Under the pieces are notes generated by a model, which saw only the letters and a list, made by a program, of their open reading frames with translations, searched no databases and had not been told where the DNA came from. The position numbers were made by a program, and so were the translations under genes. From Streptomyces scopuliridis RB72 (GTDB taxonomy: Bacteria > Actinomycetota > Actinomycetes > Streptomycetales > Streptomycetaceae), in assembly GCF_000718095.1 (NCBI RefSeq), contig NZ_JOEI01000002.1:62001-126000 (forward strand): a stretch of 64,000 bases of DNA. Direction: 5' to 3'. Of this stretch, positions 8,924-17,388 are shown in pieces; the first letter of the stretch is position 1; every line of letters begins with the position of its first letter.

Positions 8924-9858
8924 ATCCGCTGCGCGCGTTCTGGCGGTTCTTCTCCGGGCGCTTCCCCGCCCCCCGCTATCTGGCGTACGTGGTGCTGTGG
9001 CCGGCGGGCATCCTGGGCGCGCTCGTACCGCTGCGTCCGCCGGGCGCGGCGGTGGGGCCGGGCGTGGCCGAGCAGGTGTGCGGCGCGCTGGCCGTGTTCG
9101 TGATCCTGTTCTTCATGCGGGCGGTCGATGAGGTCAAGGACCTGGACTACGACCGGGAGTTCAACCCCGGCCGTCCGCTGGTGACCGGCGAGACGGAGGT
9201 CGCGGCCGTCCGGGTCTATCTGGCGGGGTCGGCGGTGGCCGCCGTGGCGCTGAGCGCGGTCGTGGGCGCGGCGGCGGTCGTGGCGGCGGTGCTGATCATG
9301 GCGTACAGCCTGTTCCTGCTCCTGCTGGAGAGTGTCTCCGAGCGCTTCCGCGAGAGCGTCTGGGGAAACATCGTCGTCACCATCCAGCTCAAGACCGGAC
9401 TGGTCTGCTACGTCGCCCTGTTGGCCCGGTCCGGCGGTGCCGGGACGCCGGCTCTGCCGACGGCGCTCGTGGTGCTCTCCTTCGTACTGGCCTATCTGCA
9501 CTGGGAGATCGCGCGCAAGACGGTACGGGCGCGGTTCGCCCTGCCCGGCGAGAAGCTCTACTCGTCGGCGCGCGGGGCCGCGTGGAGCCTGGGCGCGGCC
9601 GTGGCGCTGATGCTCGCCGCCTGTGCGCTGCGCGTCGCGGTGGCCCTCGGGCCGGACGCGGCCGAGGTGCGGCCGGCCGCTCTGGCGGTCCTGGCCGTAC
9701 CGCTCGCGCTCGTCCTCTGGAACGTCCTCGCCTTCCGTGGTCACCGCGAGGCGCGGCATACCGGCGGGGGGCCGGCGTTCGCGGCGTATCTGGCCTTTCT
9801 CGCGGCGGGCGCGGTGCAGCCGGCGCTCATGGGCGGGGCGCCGCCCTGGTTCGGCTGA
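8920..9858 (+). CDS. UbiA-superfamily integral membrane protein
   Basis: 312 residues with roughly eight or nine hydrophobic helices. The first aspartate-rich motif of UbiA prenyltransferases is visible in the first cytosolic loop: MRAVDEVKDLDYD, followed by FNPGRPLVTG. A second polar loop (EIARKT...GEKLYSS) is in the position of motif 2. UbiA enzymes transfer prenyl chains to aromatic or other acceptors using Mg-bound diphosphate. Here the first motif is DExxDxDxD rather than NDxxDxxxD, so other UbiA-like activities are possible. Its ATG overlaps the end of the PEP-synthase-like gene, which implies coupled expression. Confidence 0.8.
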   Translation: MNPLRAFWRFFSGRFPAPRYLAYVVLWPAGILGALVPLRPPGAAVGPGVAEQVCGALAVFVILFFMRAVDEVKDLDYDREFNPGRPLVTGETEVAAVRVYLAGSAVAAVALSAVVGAAAVVAAVLIMAYSLFLLLLESVSERFRESVWGNIVVTIQLKTGLVCYVALLARSGGAGTPALPTALVVLSFVLAYLHWEIARKTVRARFALPGEKLYSSARGAAWSLGAAVALMLAACALRVAVALGPDAAEVRPAALAVLAVPLALVLWNVLAFRGHREARHTGGGPAFAAYLAFLAAGAVQPALMGGAPPWFG

Positions 9859-9935
9859 GGCAGGCCCGCTCACGGGCCGCGCTTCTCCCTCTCGCTTCTT
9901 TTTTCTGTTCCTTCTGTCGAAATGTGTGGTGTGTC

Positions 9936-10976
9936 ATGAACGGACGTGTGATCTACGCCGACTTCGAGTACCCCATCCCGCTGGGTGGCGCGCGCATCCT
10001 GTCGGCGCATGTGAAGCTGCTCGCCGAGGCGGGGGTGGACGCCTACCGCTGGTCGCCGACGCCCGGCTTCCGGTACGCGTGGTTCGACGACAGCGGCGTA
10101 CCGACGCTGTCGGGCATGGAGATCGATCTGACGGCGGACGACCTCCTGGTCGTCCCGGAGATCTCGGTCCTGCCGGGCCACGACCCGGCGCCTGGCGCCC
10201 GCAAGGTCGTGTTCAACCAGGGGCACTTCCTCACCTTCCTCACCAGCGGTGCCGTCGACCGGTATCCGGGTTTCACCCCCGACCCCGGCATCTGGACGAT
10301 CTCCCGGGAGAGCGTCGACATCCTGGGCCGCGCGCACCCGTATCTGCCCACGCCCCTGCTGATCCCGAACCCCATCGACGGCGAGCTGTTCCGGCCCGCC
10401 GAGCGGCGGGTGGCGAGCATCGCGTGGATGCCGCGCAACCGGCCCGCCGAGTCGCTGCTGCTGGAACGGCTGCTGCGCGCCGATCCGCGCTGCGAAGGTG
10501 TCGAACTGCGGCCGATCCGGGGGCTGAGCCACGAACAGGTCGCCGAGGTCCTCGCCGACACGTCGGTCTTCGTCGCGCTCGGCTCACCGGAGGGAGAGGG
10601 GTTCGGGCTGCCCGTCGCCGAGGCGCTGGCGAGCGGCTGTCTGGTCACCGGATATCCGCTGGGCGGCGGCGAGGAACTCTTCGAGGCGCCCTCGGCCTGG
10701 CGCGTACCGGATCTGCGTACGGGCCTGCTGGCCGACCGCGCCCTGGAGCTCGTCCGGCGGCCGGAGGACGGGGTACGCGCCGAGGGGCGCCAGTGGCTGC
10801 TGGAGCGCTACCACCGCAAGACGACCACGGACGCGCTGCTGGAGGCGGTCGACGCGGCCCGGACCCTGCCGGGCGGCCCGGCACGTGCCACGCATTTCCT
10901 GGCCTGGTCGGAGGAGTACCGGCCGTTCTTCGTGTCGCAGGTCGCGGCCATGGAGGCGGCGCACAGGCCGAGTTGA
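9936..10976 (+). CDS. GT-B (GT4-type) glycosyltransferase
   Basis: 346 residues. The C-terminal half has the glycosyltransferase group 1 signature SPEGEGFGLPVAEALASG (about residues 211-228), where the two acidic residues normally contact the donor sugar, followed by a GGGEEL loop. The N-terminal Rossmann half is shorter than usual but includes the region before LLIPNPIDGELF, typical of GT4 enzymes. It is the last gene of the operon, about 77 bases after the UbiA gene, and is followed by a hairpin. It probably glycosylates the operon product or a lipid intermediate. Donor and acceptor are unknown. Confidence 0.8.
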   Translation: MNGRVIYADFEYPIPLGGARILSAHVKLLAEAGVDAYRWSPTPGFRYAWFDDSGVPTLSGMEIDLTADDLLVVPEISVLPGHDPAPGARKVVFNQGHFLTFLTSGAVDRYPGFTPDPGIWTISRESVDILGRAHPYLPTPLLIPNPIDGELFRPAERRVASIAWMPRNRPAESLLLERLLRADPRCEGVELRPIRGLSHEQVAEVLADTSVFVALGSPEGEGFGLPVAEALASGCLVTGYPLGGGEELFEAPSAWRVPDLRTGLLADRALELVRRPEDGVRAEGRQWLLERYHRKTTTDALLEAVDAARTLPGGPARATHFLAWSEEYRPFFVSQVAAMEAAHRPS

Positions 10977-10983
10977 GCCCGCC

Positions 10984-11017
10984 GCACTGAAATGGTCGGG
11001 TCGCCGGCTTTCAGTGC
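10984..11017. terminator. hairpin between convergent genes
   Basis: A 9-bp perfect inverted repeat, GCACTGAAA with TTTCAGTGC, separated by 16 bases. It lies just after the glycosyltransferase stop and overlaps the stop region of the convergent gene on the minus strand. It fits a bidirectional terminator closing the 2418-10976 operon. No U-run is seen, which is normal for this type of genome. Confidence 0.6.
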
Positions 11018-11310
11018 CCCCGGCGCGGGCGACGCAGACCGCGCCGCCCGGGCCGGCCGGGCGCACCGCGGCTCAGTCTGAACGGGTCGTCGGGCGACGG
11101 GACCGGCGTCTTGCGTTCCGCCTGCGCCTGGATCTCGTAGTGGGACTCGTGAGCGGTCCCGTAAAACGCCTCGTCGTACGAGGCGATGGCTCCGCGGACG
11201 GCCGTGCCGGCCAGACCGCGGCGGCGCACCAGGGATGCCAGCCAGGTGAAGAAGCCCATGATCACGGCAAGGGCGCCGGCGACTATCAGGAGCGGCACGA
11301 GCTCATCCAT
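11011..11310 (-). CDS. small conserved membrane protein of unknown function
   Basis: 99 residues. One N-terminal transmembrane helix (about residues 5-26) is followed by a basic patch LVRRRG, a central soluble segment around SYDEAFYGTAHESHYEIQ, and a proline/arginine-rich tail. Codon use is strongly G/C at third positions, which supports real coding. The pattern resembles small single-pass proteins common in Streptomyces, but I cannot assign a function. It is convergent with the glycosyltransferase and separate from that operon. Confidence 0.65.
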   Translation of the reverse strand: MDELVPLLIVAGALAVIMGFFTWLASLVRRRGLAGTAVRGAIASYDEAFYGTAHESHYEIQAQAERKTPVPSPDDPFRLSRGAPGRPGRRGLRRPRRGH

Positions 11311-11452
11311 GGGATCGAGCCTACGTGCCGCTCTCCCCGGAGGGGCGGGGGCCGACAGGGTCGACGAGCGTTGCGCGGCGCTTGCGGGCCGGACCGTATA
11401 CGTAGTTCTACGTACGTCCGAGTCCGAGACCTATGCCTGGGGAAGGCCGACC

Positions 11453-12148
11453 GTGGATCTGCGCTACTGGCTGCCGCGCGCGGTGGATGTGGCTGAGCGA
11501 TGGGGCGAGCGGTTCGGTCCCTTCGAGGCGCATACGGCGCACCGGATCGACGACGAGGCGTTCGCCGACGCGTTCGGCCTCTTCGCCAAGCGGATGGCGG
11601 ACAACTACCCGTTCTTCCATCCGCGGTACGCCGGGCAGATGGTGAAGCCGCCGCATCCGGCCGCGGTGGTCGGCTATCTGACGGCGATGCTGTTCAACCC
11701 CAACAACCACGCGGCCGAGGGCGGTCCGGCGACGACCGGGATGGAGCGCGAGTGTGTCGCCGCGCTGGCCGGGATGTTCGGGCTGGACGCGCATGTCGGC
11801 CATCTGACGACCAGCGGCACCATGGCGAACCTCGAAGCGCTCTATGTGGCCCGCCGGTCGCACCCGGACCGTGGAGTGGCCTACAGCGCGGAGTGCCACT
11901 ACACGCATGAGCGGATGTGCGAGGTGCTGGGCGTGCCGGGGCAGCGGGTGCCGGTGGACGCGCACGGGCGCATCGACCTGGACGCCCTGGAGGGCCTGCT
12001 CAAGTCGGGCCGGATCGGCACGGTGGTGGTGACCACCGGCACCACGGGGCTGGGCGCCGTCGACCCGGTGCACGAGGTGCTGCCGCTGGCACGGCGGTAC
12101 GGGGCGCGGGTGCATGTCCGCGGCCAGCTGGTCAGCCGGATGGGGTGA
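11453..12148 (+). pseudogene. truncated group II PLP-dependent decarboxylase
   Basis: About 231 residues matching the first half of aromatic-amino-acid/diaminobutyrate-type PLP decarboxylases: NPNNHAAEGGPATTGME, GHLTTSGTMANLEAL, and TTGTTGLGAVDPVHEV. The reading frame ends right after RVHV, where the family normally continues into the Asp of the cofactor-binding motif and later the Schiff-base lysine. Family members are about twice as long, and no continuation is seen in any frame before the VOC gene. Without the lysine it cannot be an active decarboxylase. GTG 11453 is used as start; the true start could be slightly upstream. A 3' deletion is the simplest explanation. Confidence 0.75.
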
Positions 12149-12248
12149 TCCACCGGGCCGTCTCTCCCGCCCGGCCGGCGCCCGCGCTCCTCCAGGGGGT
12201 CCGGGCGCCGGTCGGCGGCGTCCTTCGCGGCGTACGCGTGGCTGTCCC

Positions 12249-12707
12249 TCAGCCGCCGTCGGCGGGGGAGGGATCGGCGAACACGCCGTGCAGCATGCCG
12301 GTCGCCTGTCCCACCTCCACCAGATAGCCGTCGGGATCGCGCAGATAGCAGCGGAGCTCGGCCTTGCGGTCGAGCGGCTCGGTCAGAAACCGCGCGCCCT
12401 TGGCGGTGGCCTGTTCGTAGAACGCGGCCAGATCGGCGACCCGCACATTGAGGAACGACGACACGGGGTCGCCGGGCTCGGGCGCGGTGAGGACGACCTC
12501 GGGCTTGTCCGGGGTCGGTCCGCCACCCGGGTTCATGATGATCCAGCCGTTGGCGATCTTCACGATGCCCGGGTTCTCCGCGAGCACCACCTCGCCGCCG
12601 AGGATGTCCGCGTAGAAGCGGCTGGAGACATGAACGTCCCGCACGGTCAGGAAGTGTGTCAGGACCAGCCCCTGCTCAGGGGCCGGCAGGTCCTTTTGCT
12701 TCGCCAT
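12249..12707 (-). CDS. VOC (glyoxalase/bleomycin-resistance) family protein
   Basis: 152 residues forming one vicinal-oxygen-chelate unit: the beta-alpha-beta-beta-beta core begins at LVLTHFLTVRDVHVSSRFY and repeats from SSFLNVRVADLAAFYE to the CYLRDPDGYLVEVGQ end. This terminal motif, with a Glu as metal ligand in LVEV, is typical of glyoxalase I-like and dioxygenase-like members. Such proteins act as metal-dependent lyases, isomerases, dioxygenases or drug-binding resistance proteins. The gene stands alone on the minus strand between the decarboxylase remnant and the NRPS locus. Self-resistance is possible but unproven. Confidence 0.88.
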   Translation of the reverse strand: MAKQKDLPAPEQGLVLTHFLTVRDVHVSSRFYADILGGEVVLAENPGIVKIANGWIIMNPGGGPTPDKPEVVLTAPEPGDPVSSFLNVRVADLAAFYEQATAKGARFLTEPLDRKAELRCYLRDPDGYLVEVGQATGMLHGVFADPSPADGG

Positions 12708-13323
12708 GGGTGTCGCCCTCTTTTCGGCCTGCGGGGAGTCCGGGCAGTCGTCTCCACCCTGCTGGCACCGGGGTCCCCGGGCAACTCGGCGTCCGGACGC
12801 GTCCGGGCGTCAGCGCGGGGGCTGAACATTCTCGCCGTCCGCTTCGTATGAACCGTCGGTGGCGCCGACTCGCGCTGAACAGCCGTGCCTCAGGCCGCCA
12901 TTGACATGATCGAAGACTTGTCCAATCATCATCCAAACAGGTGTGCCAGTGACATGAGCGATGCGAGTGATTGAAGGCCCATGCTGATCAAACTGGTGAG
13001 TGAAGAGGCGCGGGTGGACGGATGAGACGCCCCGATTCCGCGCCCGGCCGGCTGACTCGTCCCGGTTGATTCGTACCGGTTGATACGTACGGGCTCACGC
13101 GTACTGGCTCACGCGTACGGGTTGGCACGTACGGGTTGGCACGTACGGGGATCGATCATCGGCACTTCGGCTCCCCCGCACAGGCACCCGTACCCGTACC
13201 CGTACCCGCACCGGCTCGCAGCACAGCACCGCGTGACAACGACGTCCGCCGCCTTCCCTGCGCCGGCGCTCCCACCGCGATCCCACCTCCGCACTGAGCC
13301 TCCCCCACGGGAAAGGGCTGGTC
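12708..13323. other. 616-bp region upstream of the NRPS operon
   Basis: No coding region is supported here. A relatively A/T-rich stretch around 12900-12990 holds a possible vegetative promoter (TTGACA at 12901-12906, then AATCAT at 12924-12929 after a 17-base spacer). Downstream come a 14-bp tandem array (13058-13150) and a short run of CCGTAC-type hexamers (about 13187-13215). If the promoter is the one used, the NRPS mRNA would have a leader of about 390 bases containing the repeats. Confidence 0.4.
13058..13150. repeat. 14-bp tandem repeat array, 6.6 copies
   Basis: Consecutive units each begin with CGT at exact 14-base steps: 13058, 13072, 13086, 13100, 13114, 13128 and a partial at 13142. 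Neighbouring units are more alike in pairs (CGTNCCGGTTGAT pair, CGTACNGGCTCACG pair, CGTACGGGTTGGCA pair), which suggests stepwise duplication. The units contain the palindromic CGTACG core. The array lies 170 bases before the NRPS start. It is not a CRISPR, because there are no spacers. Confidence 0.85.
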
Positions 13324-16300
13324 TTGTCGGCGATACGCACCTCCCCCACCACGGCCACGACCACCACCACGACGCGGCAGCCCGCGATACCGGCGCAGGA
13401 CGCCGGCGCGCCGCACCCGGAGCGCGGGACGCCTCCGGCACTGTCGCTCGCACAGGAGCGGCTGTGGGCGCTGGCGCAGCTGGACGGCGCCAACGCGGCG
13501 TACAACGAGCCGGTGGCCTTCGCGCTGCGGGGTCCGCTGGACCGCGCGGTGCTGGTCCGCGCGCTGGACGCGCTGGTCGCCCGGCACGAGGCGCTGCGTA
13601 CCCGCTTCGTCCCCGCGGCGGGCGAGGCGTACCAGCGGATCGATCCGCCGGACACCGGTTTCACGCTCGTGGTGGAGGACCTGACCGGGCTTCCGGACGC
13701 CGACGCGCGGCTCGCCGCCCGGCAACTCGACGAATCCACCGCTCCGTTCGATCTGAGCCGGGGCCCGCTGGCCCGTGGCCGGCTGCTCGTACTGGACGCG
13801 CACCACCATGTGCTGCTCATCACGGTGCATCACATCGTGTTCGACGGCTGGTCCAGAAACATCATGCTGCGTGAACTGGGCCTGCTCTATACCGCGTTGC
13901 TGCGTGGCGAGGAGCCCGCGCTATCACCGCTGACCTGGCAGTACTCCGACTATGCCCGCTGGCAGCGGGAATGGATGGCCGGCGACGAGCCCGCCGGGCA
14001 GAGCGCGTACTGGGCGCGGACCCTGGCCGACGCCCCGCCCCTGCTCGAACTGCCCACCGACCGGCCGCGCCCCGCCGAGCAGGACTACCGCGGCGGCCGG
14101 GTGCGCGTCTCGCTCGACGAGGAACTCACCGCGGCTCTGAAGGCTCTCGCCCAGCGGCACGGCACCACGCTCTACTCGACTCTGCTGACCGGCTGGTCCG
14201 TGCTGCTGTCGCGTCTGACCGGGCAGTCCGACATCGTTGTCGGAGCCCCCACGGCGAACCGCAGGCGCGGTGATGTCGCCGGACTGATGGGCTTCTTCGT
14301 CAACACCCTCGCGCTACGGGTCGATCTTTCGGGATCGCCGACCGGGGCCGACATGCTGGGGCGGGTGCGCAGCACCCTCCGCGGCGCCCTGGACCATGTC
14401 GACCTGCCCTTCGAGCGCGTGGTGGAACTCGTCAATCCGCCGCGCAGCGCCGCCCACACCCCGCTGTTCCAGACCATGTTCGCCTGGGTTCCCTCGCTGA
14501 GGGGCCTGCTCGATCTGCCGGATGTCGAGGTGGAGCCGCTCGGCATCCCGCACGCGCCGGCCAAGTTCGATCTGGTGCTCGCGCTGACGGAGGAGGACGG
14601 CCGGATCGTCGGTGATCTGGACTACGCCCGTGCCCTGTTCGACCACGAGACGGTCGAGCGGTACGCGCGCTATCTGCCGCGGATGCTGGCGCGGCTGGCC
14701 GAGGAGCCCGGCCGGGAGGTCGCGGACGTCGCTCTCATGGACGCGCGGGAGCGCCGGGAGCTGCTGGCGGACTGGAGCACCGCCGAGGAGACCGGGACGC
14801 CCCCGGCCCCCTGGCCCGGCGGCCTGATCGAGCGCTTCGAGGCCCAGGTGCGGACCCGCCCCACCGGCGCCGCCCTCGTCCACGCGGGCGAGCGGCTCGA
14901 CTACGCGACGCTGGAGCGGCGCGTCAACCGGCTGGCCCACGCCCTGATCAGCCGGGGCGCGGGCCCCGGCCAGGTGGTGGGTCTGCACGCGGGGCGGTCG
15001 ACGGAGCTGGTGGTGGGTGTGCTCGGCATCCTCGCGGCGGGCGCCGCCTATCTGCCGCTCGATCCGGGCCAGCCCGCCGAGCGTCTCGCCGCCATGGTGG
15101 AGGACGCCGTACCCGTACTGGTGCTGAGCGACTCCCCCGACGCACCGCGCGCGGACTGGCGGTCCCTGACCGCCGTCGAGGCCGAGGGGCAGCGCGACGA
15201 CGCCCCCGGGATCGCGGTCCGCCCCTCGGACCCGGCGTATGTCATCTACACCTCCGGCTCCACCGGCCGGCCCAAGGGCGTGGTGGTGACCCATGACTCC
15301 GTCACCAACCTGTTCGACCAGTGGCTGGCCCGGTTCGGGGACGCCCCCGGCGAGGCGGCGTCGGCCTGGTCGAGCATCGGCTTCGACGCGTCGGTGCACG
15401 AACTCCTGCTGCCCCTCACTACCGGCGCCGTACTGCATCTGGTCCCCGACGAACTGCGCGGCGACCCGGAAGCGCTGATGGGCTGGATGCGTGAACACCG
15501 GATCGCGACGGCGTTCCTGCCGCCGTCCTATGTCAAGTGGATCGACGAGGCCCCCGAGGCCCGCTTGAAGGGACTGGCCCTGCGTCAGCTGCTGACAGGA
15601 GTGGAGTCCCTTCCTGAGATGGCCCTGTACCGCATGGGGCAGGCCATGCCCGGCCTGCGTATCTGCTACGGGTACGGGCCGACCGAGGCCACGCTCTACA
15701 GCACCGCCTACACCGACCCACGGCCGCTGGACCGGCCCTGCCCGATCGGCCGGCCGCTCCCCCGCACCCGGCTCTATCTGCTGGACGAGCGGCTGAGGCC
15801 GGTGCCGCCCGGGGTGGCGGGCGAGGTCTGCCTCGCGGGCGCGAGCCTGGCCCGTGGTTATGTGGGCCGCCCGGATCTGACGGCCGAACGGTTCGTCCCC
15901 GACCCCTTCGTGCCCGGCGAGCGCATGTACCGCACGGGCGATCTGGCCCGCTGGCTGCCGGACGGCAACGCCATGTACGTGGGCCGCCTTGACGACCAGA
16001 TCAAGCTGCGGGGCTTCCGTATCGAACCGGGCGAGGTGGAGGCGGCGCTGCTGGAGCTGCCCGGTGTACGGGAGGCGGCCGTACTCGCCGACCGCGACGC
16101 CCCCGGCGGACCGCGTCTGGTGGCGGGCATCGGCCGGGGCGACGCGGCGGCCCGGCCCCCGTACGCGTGGCGCGCGGCGCTCTCCGAGCGGCTGCCGGAC
16201 TACATGATCCCCTCGGTCTTCGTCGAACTCCCGCGCCTGCCGCTGAACCGGAGCGGCAAGCTGGACCGTACGGCGCTGCTGGAGCGCTCCCGGTCCGCGC

Positions 16301-17388
16301 TGCCCGCCCAGGTCAACACGGCCGCTCCGCGCGATCACGTGGAGATGGCACTGCACCGGATCTGGACGCGGCTGCTGCTCCATCCCGCCATCGGCGTCAC
16401 CGACAACTTCTTCGATCTGGGCGGCACCTCGATCTCCGCCATCAAGGTGGCCCACGCCGTCCAGGAGGAGTTCGGCGAGACCCTGCCGATCCGCGACCTC
16501 ATGCTGCACCCGACCGTCGAGGCGCTGGCCGAGCGGCTGCGGAAGGGTGCGGCGCCCGGGCAGCCGGGCGACAACCTGATCGAGTTCCGCGCGGGCGACG
16601 GGGAGCGGCGGGTGGTCTGTGTCCACCCGGCCGGCGGGACCGCCTTCTGCTATCTGCCGCTGGCCGCCGCGCTGCCCGGTTCGGTGGGTGTGCACGGCAT
16701 CCAGTCCCCCGGTATCAACGCCGGCGAGATACCGCTGCCCACCGTCGAGGCCATGGCGGAGGAGTATCTGAAGCTCGTCGATCCACGCCCCGACGAGTCG
16801 CTGGTCCTGTGCGGACTCTCGTACGGCGGTCTGATCGCCCATGAGATGGGACGCCGGCTGGCGTCGGCGGGACACACCCGGCTGAGCGTGGTCCTGCTCG
16901 ACACGCACGGCACGGAGGACGCGGCGGAGCGCGCCGCGATCGAGCCGGTGGACGCGGCCGAGTTCCGGGAGAAGCTGGTCAGGTTCAACGGGATGTACCC
17001 GGGCATCGAGGACGACCAGATCGACCGGTACTTCCGTATCTACAACCACAACCGGATGACCGCCCGTGACTACCGGACACCGGCGTCGGCGGCCCGGCTG
17101 GTTCTCGTCCAGGCCACCGCGGACGGTGAGGACGGATCGGACGTACGCGCGTTCTGGCAACGGCGTGCCGAGGGGGGCCTGTTGGTCGAGCCGGTGGAGT
17201 GCGGTCACTGGGACATGCTGGAGAGCGCCGAGGTGCCGCGGGTGGCCGGACTGATCGCGGCCGAACTGACCCGGATGTCCGGCGAACCCGCCCCGCCGGG
17301 CGCCCTGCAACCGGCCGCCCTCCAGCCTGCCGTCGGACAACCGAGTGCGGAGCGGCAGGCCGGTCCGTCCGTCGCGCGGGAGGCATGA
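13324..17388 (+). CDS. NRPS, C-A-PCP-TE (detoxin/rimosamide-type)
   Basis: 1354 residues. Condensation domain about 38-470 with HHIVFDG near 169; adenylation domain about 500-1000 with YTSGSTGRPKG near 643 and YGYGPTE; carrier domain with LGGTS near 1037; type I thioesterase with GLSYGG near 1163. Reading pocket residues by motif spacing gives D-A-H-F-L-G-G-L-Y, which suggests a hydrophobic amino acid, but I cannot assign it. The TTG at 13324 is the only start before the C domain. The stop overlaps the ATG of the hybrid synthase. A standalone C-A-T-TE followed by an A-T-C-A-T-PKS protein and a TauD enzyme is the core set I recall for detoxin and rimosamide clusters, where this module adds the esterifying or N-acylated amino acid. 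Confidence 0.93.
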   Translation: MSAIRTSPTTATTTTTTRQPAIPAQDAGAPHPERGTPPALSLAQERLWALAQLDGANAAYNEPVAFALRGPLDRAVLVRALDALVARHEALRTRFVPAAGEAYQRIDPPDTGFTLVVEDLTGLPDADARLAARQLDESTAPFDLSRGPLARGRLLVLDAHHHVLLITVHHIVFDGWSRNIMLRELGLLYTALLRGEEPALSPLTWQYSDYARWQREWMAGDEPAGQSAYWARTLADAPPLLELPTDRPRPAEQDYRGGRVRVSLDEELTAALKALAQRHGTTLYSTLLTGWSVLLSRLTGQSDIVVGAPTANRRRGDVAGLMGFFVNTLALRVDLSGSPTGADMLGRVRSTLRGALDHVDLPFERVVELVNPPRSAAHTPLFQTMFAWVPSLRGLLDLPDVEVEPLGIPHAPAKFDLVLALTEEDGRIVGDLDYARALFDHETVERYARYLPRMLARLAEEPGREVADVALMDARERRELLADWSTAEETGTPPAPWPGGLIERFEAQVRTRPTGAALVHAGERLDYATLERRVNRLAHALISRGAGPGQVVGLHAGRSTELVVGVLGILAAGAAYLPLDPGQPAERLAAMVEDAVPVLVLSDSPDAPRADWRSLTAVEAEGQRDDAPGIAVRPSDPAYVIYTSGSTGRPKGVVVTHDSVTNLFDQWLARFGDAPGEAASAWSSIGFDASVHELLLPLTTGAVLHLVPDELRGDPEALMGWMREHRIATAFLPPSYVKWIDEAPEARLKGLALRQLLTGVESLPEMALYRMGQAMPGLRICYGYGPTEATLYSTAYTDPRPLDRPCPIGRPLPRTRLYLLDERLRPVPPGVAGEVCLAGASLARGYVGRPDLTAERFVPDPFVPGERMYRTGDLARWLPDGNAMYVGRLDDQIKLRGFRIEPGEVEAALLELPGVREAAVLADRDAPGGPRLVAGIGRGDAAARPPYAWRAALSERLPDYMIPSVFVELPRLPLNRSGKLDRTALLERSRSALPAQVNTAAPRDHVEMALHRIWTRLLLHPAIGVTDNFFDLGGTSISAIKVAHAVQEEFGETLPIRDLMLHPTVEALAERLRKGAAPGQPGDNLIEFRAGDGERRVVCVHPAGGTAFCYLPLAAALPGSVGVHGIQSPGINAGEIPLPTVEAMAEEYLKLVDPRPDESLVLCGLSYGGLIAHEMGRRLASAGHTRLSVVLLDTHGTEDAAERAAIEPVDAAEFREKLVRFNGMYPGIEDDQIDRYFRIYNHNRMTARDYRTPASAARLVLVQATADGEDGSDVRAFWQRRAEGGLLVEPVECGHWDMLESAEVPRVAGLIAAELTRMSGEPAPPGALQPAALQPAVGQPSAERQAGPSVAREA

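Noticed and set aside
13187..13215. CCGTAC hexamer run considered as part of a CRISPR or regulatory array
   Set aside because: There are only three or four units with no spacers. It is simple-sequence repetition.
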